The translations under genes were made by a program, and so were the position numbers. Below the pieces are notes generated by a model, which saw only the letters and a program-made list of their open reading frames with translations, had not been told where the DNA came from and did no database searches. Shown in pieces: positions 1-8,623 of a stretch of 12,734 nt of DNA. This DNA comes from Euperipatoides rowelli (Eukaryota; Onychophora; Udeonychophora; Euonychophora; Peripatopsidae): NCBI GenBank assembly GCA_003024985.2, contig PXIH01S0000358.1. One strand, 5' to 3'. Numbering within the stretch: position 1 is the stretch's first letter; each line of letters starts with the position of its first letter.

Positions 1-238
1 GAACTAAAAGGTATTTGTGTTCGCCTGTCCCGAGTATGATTAGAGTTGTGAACTTATCCATTTAATTTTTTATTTTCCTTTGAAATTTTTTTATTATTAT
101 TATTATGAATACCTTGTAAATAGTCATATATCCTTAGGAGCTGTTGGCTATATCTTTTCTATTTGGTCTTCGTTACCAAGTTTCTATATATTTCTTAGAA
201 TATGTCAATAAACGGATGATATACAGTATATATAGATA
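1..238. other. A+T-rich left edge, no gene seen
   Basis: No exon, RNA gene or repeat family is recognisable here on either strand. The first 60 bases are slightly richer in G+C than what follows and may be the end of an element cut by the window edge. A T/A-rich tract with ATT triplets follows at about 85-105. Confidence 0.4.
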
Positions 239-436
239 TATGCTGGGGATTCAAGGACCGGCCACCAGCAATCCTGGCACTGGTTGTGAGGCAATGAGCA
301 TGACCATGTAAAGTGCAGGATATACTATATATGCTGGGAGTCCGAGTACCAGTCACCAGCAGTCCTGTGCTATAATCATGAGGCAATGAGCTTGACAATG
401 GAAATGGAGGTTCAATGACCGGTCACTAGTAGTCAT
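239..436. repeat. Degenerate tandem repeat, about 91-bp unit, 2.3 copies
   Basis: Unit 1 starts at 241 (TGCTGGGG) and unit 2 at 332 (TGCTGGGAG). Both then carry a GGACCGGCCACCAGCA-like segment (CCAGTCACCAGCA in unit 2), a TCCTG block, and an identical GAGGCAATGAGC at 288-299 and 380-391. A third, partial unit resumes at about 405 with TTCAATGACCGGTCAC, about 70 bases after the matching point of unit 2, so the spacer part of the unit has been lost there. The units are richer in G+C than their surroundings. The divergence implies an old duplication. The open frame on the minus strand across this block is a by-product of the repeat. Confidence 0.75.
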
Positions 437-779
437 CAAAGTATTATAATTATCTGTCAAATAAAAACTGTCCTTTTTACTATTCATTGATTCACTTGAA
501 ACTTTATAAAATCTTTTACACACATCACTCATTTAATTGTCTCTAAAACCCGATAAACTACAGCAAAACACTAAAAAAATGTTAAGTACAAAAGATTTAC
601 ATATGTTCTCGCTTAAGAACAGACAAAGTGAGCAAACATAGTGAATGGCTTTGAAAGATGTTGTAACCCACAGAACTTTTGAAATGCTGTACTGCTAGCT
701 TATACCAACTTGCATTGGTAAATCACAATTCCCAATATTTCTAGGTAAAATTCCGATGTTTAAATATTTTACTATATAA
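437..779. other. Gene-free spacer
   Basis: Unique-looking A+T-rich sequence between the 91-bp repeats and the SINE insertion. I see no exon, RNA gene or clear repeat in it. Confidence 0.45.
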
Positions 780-793
780 TAACATATACTGTA
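780..793. repeat. 5' copy of SINE target-site duplication
   Basis: TAACATATACTGTA directly precedes the SINE head and matches TAACATACTGTA directly after its A-tail at 1021-1032, apart from one missing AT pair. Confidence 0.7.
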
Positions 794-1020
794 GTCAAGG
801 TGGCGTGGCCGTGAGGTCTTGTACCCGGCCACGGTGTGCTTGACATATAAGGGGATCGTAGGCTCGATCCCCGGGCAGCTCCGGTGCNTTATAACATGGA
901 AACTTACAATGGACTATGAGAATGGATTACCTTCAGCACTGTAGTATTCGGTTATAAGAAGAATGTAAAACTAGATCATGTATATATTGTAAATAAATTT
1001 ATAAAAAATAAAAAAAAAAA
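794..1020 (+). mobile_element. tRNA-derived SINE with target-site duplication
   Basis: This is a compact G+C-rich head followed by an A-rich tail, as in tRNA-derived SINEs, which are moved by the machinery of a partner LINE. A box-A-like TGGCCGTGAGG lies at 806-816. A good box B, GGCTCGATCCC, at 861-871 matches the RNA polymerase III consensus at 10 of 11 positions and sits in a strong T-arm-like stem, GGGGATCG/CGATCCCC. The head also holds a GTGGCC/GGCCAC inverted repeat. The tail from about 990 runs through AAATAAATTTATAAA into a long A stretch. The insertion is bracketed by TAACATATACTGTA (780-793) and TAACATACTGTA (1021-1032), which differ by a two-base indel and are best read as the target-site duplication. 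It has no coding capacity, and the undetermined base at 888 lies inside it. I did not assign it to a named family. Confidence 0.8.
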
Positions 1021-1032
1021 TAACATACTGTA
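1021..1032. repeat. 3' copy of SINE target-site duplication
   Basis: TAACATACTGTA follows the A-rich tail and pairs with the copy at 780-793. The match places the end of the inserted element at 1020. Confidence 0.7.
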
Positions 1033-1956
1033 CATACAGTTTATAAGCTTTACTTTGTACATAGTTTATAAATGTATATTAAAAATGAAAAAAAAAAAAA
1101 ACTGTAAACTTTTTATAGCTGTTTATTTATTGAATCATTTCAAGTCTACAAAACATTTCATTTTTCCCCTTGGTTTTCTTTAAAAAGTTTCAGGACACTT
1201 ATACAAAAAAAATTTTGGTCTCTGACAGGATATTTTATACATCAGTGGAAGTGCAGGTATAAATAAAGTTAAAATAATTAGTATAGCTAAGATAATTAAC
1301 ATGCAAATTTGATTATTATACATTTTAAAAAAAAAATAGTGATTACATAAAGCTGAAAACACAAGAATGATATGTGATTCCTATATTTGGTTTTCATAAG
1401 TTTGAAGTAGATAAATTACACTGCGTGTTATATCATGATCATGTTACAGAAATTAATTAAAATAAAATACCGTAATCCAAAGCTTAAGTACATTATGAGA
1501 TAAAAGCCAATTTTAATTTATAAAATAAAATTATTTTATTTATTATACAAATATATGATTATAAAACACTTTCAAATTAGACAATTAAAGGGAATGATTA
1601 ATCGTCACACAAAAAAATTTGATATTTCTTAAATTGAATATAATAAACAATATTTGGACGCGCCATTGTGAAAAAATATTTAGTAAAAATACAACTTTGA
1701 TCTATGAAAGTATATCGACAACGTTCACAAGCTGTATAAGACATTTATTTACTTATAGTGAAATCGTAGTTAATCAAATGTGGATAAAAAGATAAACACT
1801 TAGTTTTGTTCGGAATAAATTTAGAAAATAGTGACATTAGAACGTTTTGCCCTGATTTTTATTTGTTCAGTGATTTTCAAATTTATTATACTACTAAAAT
1901 TTTATGTATTAAATAACAGAATATTTGAAAAAAAAAATAGATAATAAAAAAAAAAT
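1033..1956. other. Gene-free A+T-rich stretch
   Basis: This stretch holds long A runs (about 1088-1100 and 1326-1336) and low-complexity A/T palindromes around 1510-1545, but no exon, RNA gene or recognisable element. The A-rich tracts at 1929-1956 sit directly before the next SINE-like copy and could be the tail of an older insertion in the same orientation. Short minus-strand open frames here have no protein-like character. Confidence 0.45.
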
Positions 1957-2083
1957 AATGATCTTGGGCGGCTATCAACAACTCTCAAGACGTACTGTAG
2001 TCTGGGTTCACAGACCGAGGGTTCGACCTGAAATTCTGAATCCTTTTTTTTAAGGGATTCAGGATTAGGGTGTTTTTTATCCA
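1957..2083 (+). mobile_element. SINE-like element, family 2, copy A
   Basis: A G+C-rich tRNA-like head is followed by a conserved 3' module. A box-B-like GGGTTCGACCTG lies around 2020-2031. It is followed by AAATTCTGAATCC, a T run, AAGGGATTCAGGATTAGG and GTGTTTT. CTGAATCC (2036-2043) pairs with GGATTCAG (2055-2062) to form a hairpin. About 100 bases align with the copy at 2531-2680, in the same orientation. I could not define a target-site duplication, so the 5' boundary is approximate. Confidence 0.65.
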
Positions 2084-2092
2084 AAGTAAATA

Positions 2093-2117
2093 TTAGAAGC
2101 TTTGATTAAGCTTCTAA
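2093..2117. repeat. 10-bp perfect inverted repeat with 5-nt loop
   Basis: TTAGAAGCTT (2093-2102) and AAGCTTCTAA (2108-2117) flank the loop TGATT, just after the 3' end of SINE-like copy A. It is a strong small hairpin by sequence. Its role is unknown; it may be part of the element's 3' end, although copy B has no clear equivalent. Confidence 0.7.
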
Positions 2118-2164
2118 ATTTACGGAACACACAGATGGAGATCTTCAATTGTGGTTTGAGATAG

Positions 2165-2515
2165 GGAAACATCTTTTTAATTATTAGTTATTTTAAGCTG
2201 ATTATTTAAAGTAACAATTGGATTTATTTACTCTTGCTCAATAACAAAATTAACACACATGATGTTATCAGGGTGATACACATGACTAAAGAGTGCCGTA
2301 TAATAAATATCCATGTTATTTATAAATTCTTAGCTGATTATTTAATTAAAGTTACAATTTACTCTTATCCAATGATAAAATTACATCATGATGTAATCAG
2401 GGTTAGTCACATGACTAAATTAATTGTAGGTAAAAAATTAATAACCATGTTATTTTTAATTATTAGTTATTTTTAGCTGGTTATTTAAAGTAGCAATGGG
2501 GATTATTTCCTCTTT
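2165..2515 (+). repeat. Imperfect tandem repeat, about 140-bp unit, 2.5 copies
   Basis: Three units share the order TTATTTTTAATTATTAG-like, TTAGCTGATTATTTAAAG, TTTACTCTT, ATGATGTTATCAGGGT, CACATGACTAAA. The AGCTG landmark falls at 2196, 2332 and 2475, giving periods of 136 and 143. The third unit is partial. The block lies between the two family-2 SINE-like copies. Diverged direct and inverted relatives sit at 2796-2860 and 2991-3067, so the unit is a dispersed repeat as well as a tandem one. The 80-codon open frame inside it (2234-2476) simply follows the repeat and has no protein-like features. Confidence 0.8.
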
Positions 2516-2530
2516 CCCGAAAATAATACC

Positions 2531-2680
2531 ATGGCCTAGGAGTGGCGGTGATGAGGAGAGCATGACTACCATAGGCTCCCAAGACATATACTGAGGTTGT
2601 CGGTTCACCAACCTTCGGTTAGGACCAAAAATTCTGGATCCTTGCTTTCAGAAGGGATCTGGGACTAGGGTGTTTTATCT
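2531..2680 (+). mobile_element. SINE-like element, family 2, copy B
   Basis: This copy carries the same 3' module as 1957-2083: AAGACATATACTG, a CGGTT box-B-like region, AAAATTCTGGATCC, AGAAGGGATCTGGG, then ACTAGGGTGTTTTATC. The GGATCCTT...AAGGGATC hairpin seen in copy A is kept with an extra unpaired G, although the flanking bases differ. A head segment at 2531-2573 (GGCCTAGGAGTGGCGG region) is longer than in copy A. No reading frame is present, and the boundaries are approximate. Confidence 0.65.
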
Positions 2681-2795
2681 CTTAGATTATCAAATAGAAA
2701 ACTTAAATCCTGAATGTTTTAGCATGAAATGAAGATTGTAAAAATAATAAGATAATAAAATACGAGAACTACAGTAGTTGCCTCTCTATGAGAGG

Positions 2796-2860
2796 AAAAT
2801 TTATTTAATAAAAAAAAAAATTAACATCAGGATATCATCAGGGCAAATCACATGATTATA
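2796..2860 (+). repeat. Diverged fourth copy of the 140-bp unit
   Basis: TTTATTTAATAA, an A run, TTAACATCAGG, ATATCATCAGGG and AATCACATGATTAT follow the same order as the 2165-2515 units (TTTATTTACTC, AAAATTAACACACATG, TTATCAGGG, ACACATGACTAA). Only the central and 3' parts of the unit are recognisable. Confidence 0.55.
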
Positions 2861-2990
2861 TACAGTATAATGGCATTATATGTTGCTATAAATTATTTTG
2901 CTCAAAAAAAATAAAGAAATACAAATATTTCATAAGTCAATAAGCTTAAAAAATAATTAGAGTGGTGAATCCTACTATAATTTAATGTTT

Positions 2991-3067
2991 ATCTTGACAT
3001 CATGGATGTATTTTTTTTTTCTGAGCAAGAGCAAATAATTACAAACTAGCTTAAAATTACTAATATT
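2991..3067 (-). repeat. Inverted copy of the 140-bp unit
   Basis: Read on the minus strand, this stretch gives ATTAGTAATTTTAAGCTAG, AATTATTTGCTCTTGCTC and ATACATCCATGATGTCAAG. These match the AGCTG, CTCTTGCTCAATAAC and CATGATG parts of the direct units in the same order. With the direct copy at 2796-2860 it forms a head-to-head arrangement around a spacer of about 130 bases. Confidence 0.65.
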
Positions 3068-3120
3068 TAATGGAATATGTATTAAAAATATCTTTCAAGA
3101 TTTATAAAATTCTTTTTTCT

Positions 3121-3240
3121 AGTCGCGAAAGTTGCCGATTAACCAAACCAGTAACACCAAGGTTACAGGTTCAAATCCGGGAAACGACTTTTCCCCCGGA
3201 ACTTGTCCAAATGTAGATTAGAGTAAACTTTATGTCTTTT
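3121..3240 (+). mobile_element. tRNA-like element, family 3, copy A
   Basis: AGTCG at 3121 and CGACT at about 3184 could form an acceptor-like stem around a good box B, GGTTCAAATCC (about 3168-3178), with GTTGCCGATTAACC as a weak box A. CCGGGAAACG, TTTTCCCCCGG and a TAGATTAGAG tail region follow. It is not a sound tRNA gene, because no proper anticodon stem can be drawn, so I read it as a tRNA-derived repeat. A related copy lies in inverted orientation at 3510-3625. Confidence 0.5.
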
Positions 3241-3509
3241 TTTACCTAGAAAAGCTTTGTACAAGACCTAGAAATTATATTGATATAATGAAATGTAAAC
3301 ACTAGATACAGTATGTCGTGTTAATTGTATTATTTTGTAAATAAAGGGTTTTTTTTAAATAAATATTTAATCTTTTTATATTGATAAACGACATTAATGG
3401 ATGCTTTCTTCAAGGAAAGTTAATGATCCATAGAAGATAATTTATTTATAAAAAAATTATACAATATTTGATATTATAATTGATACAGTCTTCATTTCGT
3501 CTTTGTATA
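3241..3509. other. Spacer between opposed tRNA-like elements
   Basis: A+T-rich sequence with no gene seen. A small imperfect stem (GGAT, CTTTC / GAAAG, GATCC) lies around 3398-3432. Confidence 0.35.
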
Positions 3510-3625
3510 AATGGCATACATTACACACAAAAAAAAAAAGAAACGGTTAAAAAAAAAAATTCATTCTTGTACATGTCTAATCTAAGAAAAAGGATTTCCC
3601 GGAATTAGAACCGGCGACTGAAGGT
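3510..3625 (-). mobile_element. tRNA-like element, family 3, copy B (inverted)
   Basis: On the minus strand the sequence reads GCCGGTTCTAATTCCGGGAAAT, giving the box-B-like GGTTCTAATTCC. Next come TTTTCTTAGATTAGAC and ATGTACAAG, which match the box B, CCGGGAAA and TAGATTAGAG order of copy A at 3121-3240. The spacing between CCGGGAAA and TAGATTAGA is about 20 bases shorter, consistent with a deletion. A-rich runs lie downstream on the element strand. Confidence 0.45.
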
Positions 3626-4453
3626 GACCTTTATTTTAGTTTGCAATGTACAGTATATGTGAAGCTTTCCCAGATAAACTTTCAATCGTTTGATTGCTAT
3701 AAGATCACTGAATCCTAGCTTGCCAGTGTGACATATGAATCTATTGTAATAATAGTATTTAATTTGTGTCATTGGTAAACATGTTAATCATTCATAATTT
3801 CCATTACTTTTTGCTCTCTATTAACAAAATTAGAACGGAACAGTTAATGTGCTTCAACAACCACCATTTTTCACAACTGGTGCTGTATATTAAGTTAATT
3901 TAATGAATGTTGAATGGGTGGCGATTAATATCCCCTTTAGTTATACTTTATCTCAAATATCCTACTGCAATGAAAATACATATACTTTTAGAATCTAAAA
4001 TTACTCATGTAAGGATTATACAGCATACATTTTTGCTAAATTAAATTCATAGGACTATCTTTACAATATGCTATATATATCTATACACTCGTTACTATTT
4101 CAACCAATACATACATAAATGATTATAATAACAATACAAAATAAAGATTACAATAAATTAAACTTTTATCCCATTTTTTTTTTTTACATAGAGTCTGTTT
4201 TCTCAGACTAATCAGTGAAACATTGGCCCCTCATCTTTACATTATCTGAGAACAAAAAAGTTTTCAGCCTGATATACCAACAATGTAAAGTTTTTAAAAA
4301 GATGAAAATTGACTCCACAAATAAAATAAAACTTCAGCATACTCCATTTGGTCATGTCTTCTAGAATCACTTTAGTTTCTTTATACTAAATGTTGGCATT
4401 ATATGAATTTATAAAGATTTCGCACTATATCCGGATTTATTTTATGGAAATGC
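3626..4453. other. Gene-free stretch with a two-part hairpin
   Basis: No exon or RNA gene is visible. A composite stem lies at 4235-4290: CTTTACATT (4235-4243) pairs with AATGTAAAG (4282-4290), and inside it CTGAGAAC pairs with GTTTTCAG around an A6 loop. A shorter AGTCTG/CAGACT hairpin precedes it at about 4191-4208. Confidence 0.4.
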
Positions 4454-4882
4454 TTATTCCTATGAGGGGTTAAAATAATAATTTCCTACAGTAGTCCTTA
4501 TTCATATGGGGTGCACTTAACTGAACAGTATGGGGGTGCACTTAACTGAACAGTATGGGGGTGCACTTAACTGAACAGTATAGGGTGCACTTAACTGAAT
4601 AGTATGGGGGTGCACTTAACTGAACAGTATGGGGGTACACTTAACAGATCATAATATGATAATGCGTAGAAATGCATATATTTTAGAATACTGTATTTAA
4701 ATTCATATTTGCGTTTTTGAATTAGAAAGTGCCATAGAAGTTAACACATTTTATGTAACGTCTACATATTTTTAATTTAAAAAATCTCCATTCCAACATT
4801 TCATTTTACAATCTGTTTGTGTTGGGGAAATACGATAATCAAATACTACACATGCATAGTTAAGTAACCCTCATAGGAATAA
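4454..4882. mobile_element. Possible non-autonomous element with inverted ends and internal minisatellite
   Basis: TTATTCCTATGAGGG at 4454-4468 is repeated exactly, in inverted orientation, at 4868-4882. The match continues into TTA after one extra base, and the 429-bp interval contains the 25-bp minisatellite. Small elements with inverted ends and a central tandem array are known in invertebrate genomes. The adjacent bases (AAATGC on the left, CGCCGG on the right) do not form a target-site duplication and there is no coding capacity, so the call is tentative. A chance inverted match is the main alternative. Confidence 0.35.
4508..4645 (+). repeat. Minisatellite, 25-bp unit, about 5.6 copies
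   Basis: The unit is GGGGGTGCACTTAACTG followed by AACAGTAT. Copies start at 4508, 4532, 4557, 4582, 4606 and 4631. The first and fourth are 24 bases because of a shorter G run, and the last stops after TTAAC. Near identity between units means a recent expansion. Each full unit carries the palindrome GTGCAC. The first four full-length boundaries share GAACAGTAT, and one unit has GAATAGTAT. Confidence 0.95.
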
Positions 4883-7765
4883 CGCCGGCCTTATTTTAAA
4901 ATCCTCTAAATAATCCATTATATTAAGCTTTCATATTTGGGGTTTTGTCAATTTAAATTCATTTTCTAAAATGATTTCTATCTGAACTTACCTTTACATT
5001 TGCTTAGCTACAGACTTTTAACTGAAGAGTTGCAAATTAAAGAAAAAGGTAATCAATATGGGAATGGAATATTTAGATAACATTTATGGAGTCAATAAAA
5101 AATAGTTAAATAATAATAATAATAATAATACTCTTTAAGAAAAAAAGTGATCACAATGGAAACAATTCCGCAACAACGGACTTATAGAGTCAAAATAAAC
5201 ATACAAACAATGTCGACACAACTGATATTAAGCTGCAAAATATCTACTGTGCATCCACAAAATGAATTAACTATTTTCTTTACAACAATCCCAATTATAT
5301 AAACTTACTATGGTAGTTTGCTTAATGAATATGTAAATGATCAGTTTAAGCAATAAGAGATGATATAACACAAAATATGACAATCATAAAAAAAAATTGG
5401 TAATAAATTTATAAAAAAAAATTGCTTCATATTTTAATAATTAAAAGTTTTGTTTTCTTTTTAGGTGTAAAAATTAAAATTTAAAGCATTTCCTAATAAA
5501 TGTTTTGATAGTCAACTAAATTACTCAAACAATTTTTTGAATTATTCAATTTTGTCCAACCATAGTGAGTCTATTAACAAAATGAAATTTGTCACTATTA
5601 CTAAAGCTAAACTACTCCTCTCCTCCCTGGAAAGTGATTAGAAAAATATGGATTTAGAAATAATACTGCCAGAGACTAAGATTATCTAGACATTCCAAAG
5701 TCAATGATCCAACTTTACATCATTCTGGACTTAAAAGAGAAAAACATTCAGATCTTCAATTTTAGTTGAGATCTAAATAGGATCAGACGTTATGCAATCA
5801 TTTGATCATTCTCACAAAGTATCTAAAGATGTGATCACGGAACTCGAAATTACAAAAAAAAAAACACATTTAAATGTTAATTCATGATTAATCAATTTTT
5901 GATAGTTTTTTGAATTTACAAAAAATAAATTAGAATTGTGTATAAAGTATATACAATGTATACGATATATTATCATGTTGACAAATGGTTTCCAACTATC
6001 ACTACAAACTCCCTACTCTATTATTATTTTATACATATTGATACCATACCATGTTCAACCACACAGGAGTAAATATTCCAATTCTCCATTGGAATATATT
6101 ATTCAATTAATGTTATATTATTTTTACAAACTATAATATAAGTTTACATAAAAATTTAAAAATACTCGATGGAGATCGGTCATCCTTGAGAAACAAATGT
6201 GATTATTACTGTTAATTCTCTTAATAAAGACTAGTAAATCAATCGGTTTAAAAGCCCTTTCCATTTGTAAAGATTGTCTACTAGACATATACAGTAGTAC
6301 CAATATTGGAATGGATTTTCATATGTATGATCATCAAGATTCAAATGTATTAAAAATGCAACAATAATATGCAACTTGAATATAAATGGATACAAGAAAA
6401 TAATGTCAAATCTATAATACCAGGACCGACTCTAGATATGTAACGGGATTATTGCAGCACAATTGGTGATTTCCCTTTATAAATTGTAAATCTGTATTGA
6501 AGGCACATAATTTTGATGCTGTAAACTTTACAATGAAATCCAGACTACACTCCTGGAAACCAACCTCTTTTAATGATTATATTCTCTTACAGAACAGCTG
6601 AAACTTAGTGAATGACCATTATTTTAAATGAACATTTAAATTTAAATGAGATCAATATTATAGTGTGAAAATTCTAAGTTCTATCTTTGGTTGAGAAAAT
6701 ATTTTTTTTAAAAAAGATAAACGGTTTCCTTTAAACAGCAATAACCAGTTCTGAATGGCCAAATTTTTTAATCCCAATTACGGTATATACATATTATTTC
6801 TCTATAATACTGTACATCAATTTTATGAAATCGAATAAAGTTTATCAGAATTTAAACTATCAACTAGGGGGTGGGGAATGGGAGCATGCAGAATACCTGA
6901 GCCGACCCTGTATCAAACTAAGGCAACAATAACAATTCCCAAATCAATACGATTATTTCTGCAATGTTCATCAACAGGAGTATAATAAAAACACAAAAAA
7001 AAGTTTAACTACCATTTCGTAGAGATAATACTGACGAGACTATCGTACGACTTATTTTGCTAAGGAATTATAAAATTTATTACCGTACTTACAGTGAAAA
7101 AAAAAAAGTTCAATTTCATATATTTTTATTTAAAATGGTATGGCTGGGATGAAAACAAGTATTGTATCACAATCCATAATAATATATTCAAGTCTAAAAC
7201 TGCTTTGTCGTCTTATGGTCTGGGACTACTAGCCAGCGAGGAAACACTAGCCCTAACGTGTTATCTACTTAGTCCTATTAAAAATTTGAACTTTAATATA
7301 CAGTTATAAAATAAATTTAAATTCTAATTAAAATAAAAATTTATTTTAAAATATACAGGTACATTTTAGTTCAGTTTATTAAAAATTTCCATGTCTAGGC
7401 TACTCTGTGTAGTATAATGTTAAGTTCACAGTACCTGGTTTCTACCATAAATTCTCTCATCTGACATTTGAATAATTTTTACTTGTCTATAACGTAATAT
7501 ATATTGATATGAATCTTGACATCATCATCAAATTTATCTCTAGTTTAAAACATATTTGGGAATTGCAGATTATGACAAGCATTTTTGAAGCTCTGAAATA
7601 AAACTAGATGTGTTATATGAAAATATATATATATAGATTTATTATAAATATTCTAACCCTAATCTAGCTGCCACTGTTTATTTCCATATACAGAATAGAA
7701 TTATTTAAATTATATCTAGGGCTGTATGTATGTTGATTTCAGCATAAAAAAATACCTTTGAAGCT
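4883..7765. other. Long gene-free A+T-rich stretch
   Basis: I find no convincing exon, RNA gene or complete mobile element over nearly 3 kb. Minor landmarks are a TAA/AAT microsatellite at about 5109-5130, a duplicated AATAAATTTATAAAAAAAAATTG-like segment around 5380-5425, two G+C-richer patches near 6420-6560 and 6865-6920, and a TA run at about 7622-7634. Plus-strand open frames at 5936-6136 and 7094-7309 have low-complexity, A/T-driven translations and are not called as genes. Confidence 0.45.
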
Positions 7766-7961
7766 AAATACAGTATAAAATAAGCGAGATTAAACACAAC
7801 ATTAAACCTAAGTTTATGTTGTATTTAATTTAAATACAGCATAAACTAAACCAAGATTAAAAAAAAAAATACTTCATACAATAAAACAAGATTAAATTAA
7901 CATAAATACAACATAAACTAAGCTACGATTAAATAAGCTTAACTTAAATATAGCATAAATA
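7766..7961 (+). repeat. Array of about 30-bp degenerate units with an inverted copy
   Basis: Units of the form AAATACAACATAAACTAAGC plus ACGATTAAA occur at 7766-7794, 7832-7861, 7904-7933 and 7946-7961. A weaker one lies at 7873-7896. Spacing is irregular, from about 40 to 70 bases. One copy is inverted at about 7806-7827 and folds back on the unit at 7832 to make a 17-bp hairpin (7811-7827 with 7831-7847, one G-T pair, 3-nt loop). The array is almost free of G on the plus strand. Confidence 0.7.
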
Positions 7962-8623
7962 ACAGTTCAACTTTATTTATTTTTTAATTCTTCCGACTGC
8001 ATTGAAAAAACCTGATTTTTGTTATTAATTTACAAATTGATTTTATTGAAAGTAAAACTCGTGAAATAAATTCAGTCTTAGGTCCTTAACTTCTAGATTT
8101 GATTTGATTTAAAAGAAAAATAATAGTTTAAAATATTTTGTAAACTAGGAAGATATTCAAATAAAAGTAGGCCTATTTTTTACACTTATAAAAATAATAA
8201 ATAGCCTAGAATTTTTAATTTGTTTTAAAAAAAAAACACAGCTTATATGAAAAAAAAATCATTCTGATTTCAAGAATGTCATTTTTCTATTTATGAAGTT
8301 TAAATGTAAGAATAGCAACTGTTTCAAAATAGTTTTTAACCTTCATCCAAACAGAGTGAAAAAAAAATGTATGATTTCAAACACACTGATCGTATGAGAC
8401 TTGGCATATATTTATAGCCAATATTAATAAAAATCAATCAATAAAAGCATAAAAAACTTAAATGGATAGTGAGTGAGTGGTATGATATTTTTTATGCAAA
8501 CTGTTTAGTATAATAATAATACATTCTTATTTTGACTATTGCTGCGATTTAACATTGGGATTTAAAATTTTAATTTTTGTTGAAATTATATGGGGGAAAA
8601 AAGTCAGGACTCATAAACACTAT
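7962..8623. other. Gene-free A+T-rich stretch
   Basis: Low-complexity A/T sequence with several A runs (for example near 8228-8236 and 8250-8258). A TAGGCCTA occurrence lies at about 8168-8175. No coding or RNA feature is seen. Confidence 0.4.

Noticed and set aside
195-398. 67-codon minus-strand open frame
   Set aside because: It follows the 91-bp degenerate repeat and has no protein-like features beyond it.
1902-2084. 60-codon minus-strand open frame
   Set aside because: It is antisense to SINE-like copy A and its A-rich flank; the F-rich end is a translated homopolymer.
3121-3192. Functional tRNA gene
   Set aside because: The box B and end stem look right, but box A is weak and no sound anticodon arm can be drawn. 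A related inverted copy nearby points to a tRNA-derived repeat.
4508-4645. CRISPR-like array
   Set aside because: The 25-bp units are contiguous with no unique spacers, and the genome context is animal. It is a minisatellite.
7094-7309. 71-codon plus-strand open frame
   Set aside because: It starts in a poly(A) tract with a lysine run, has no recognisable domain, and its length is expected by chance here.
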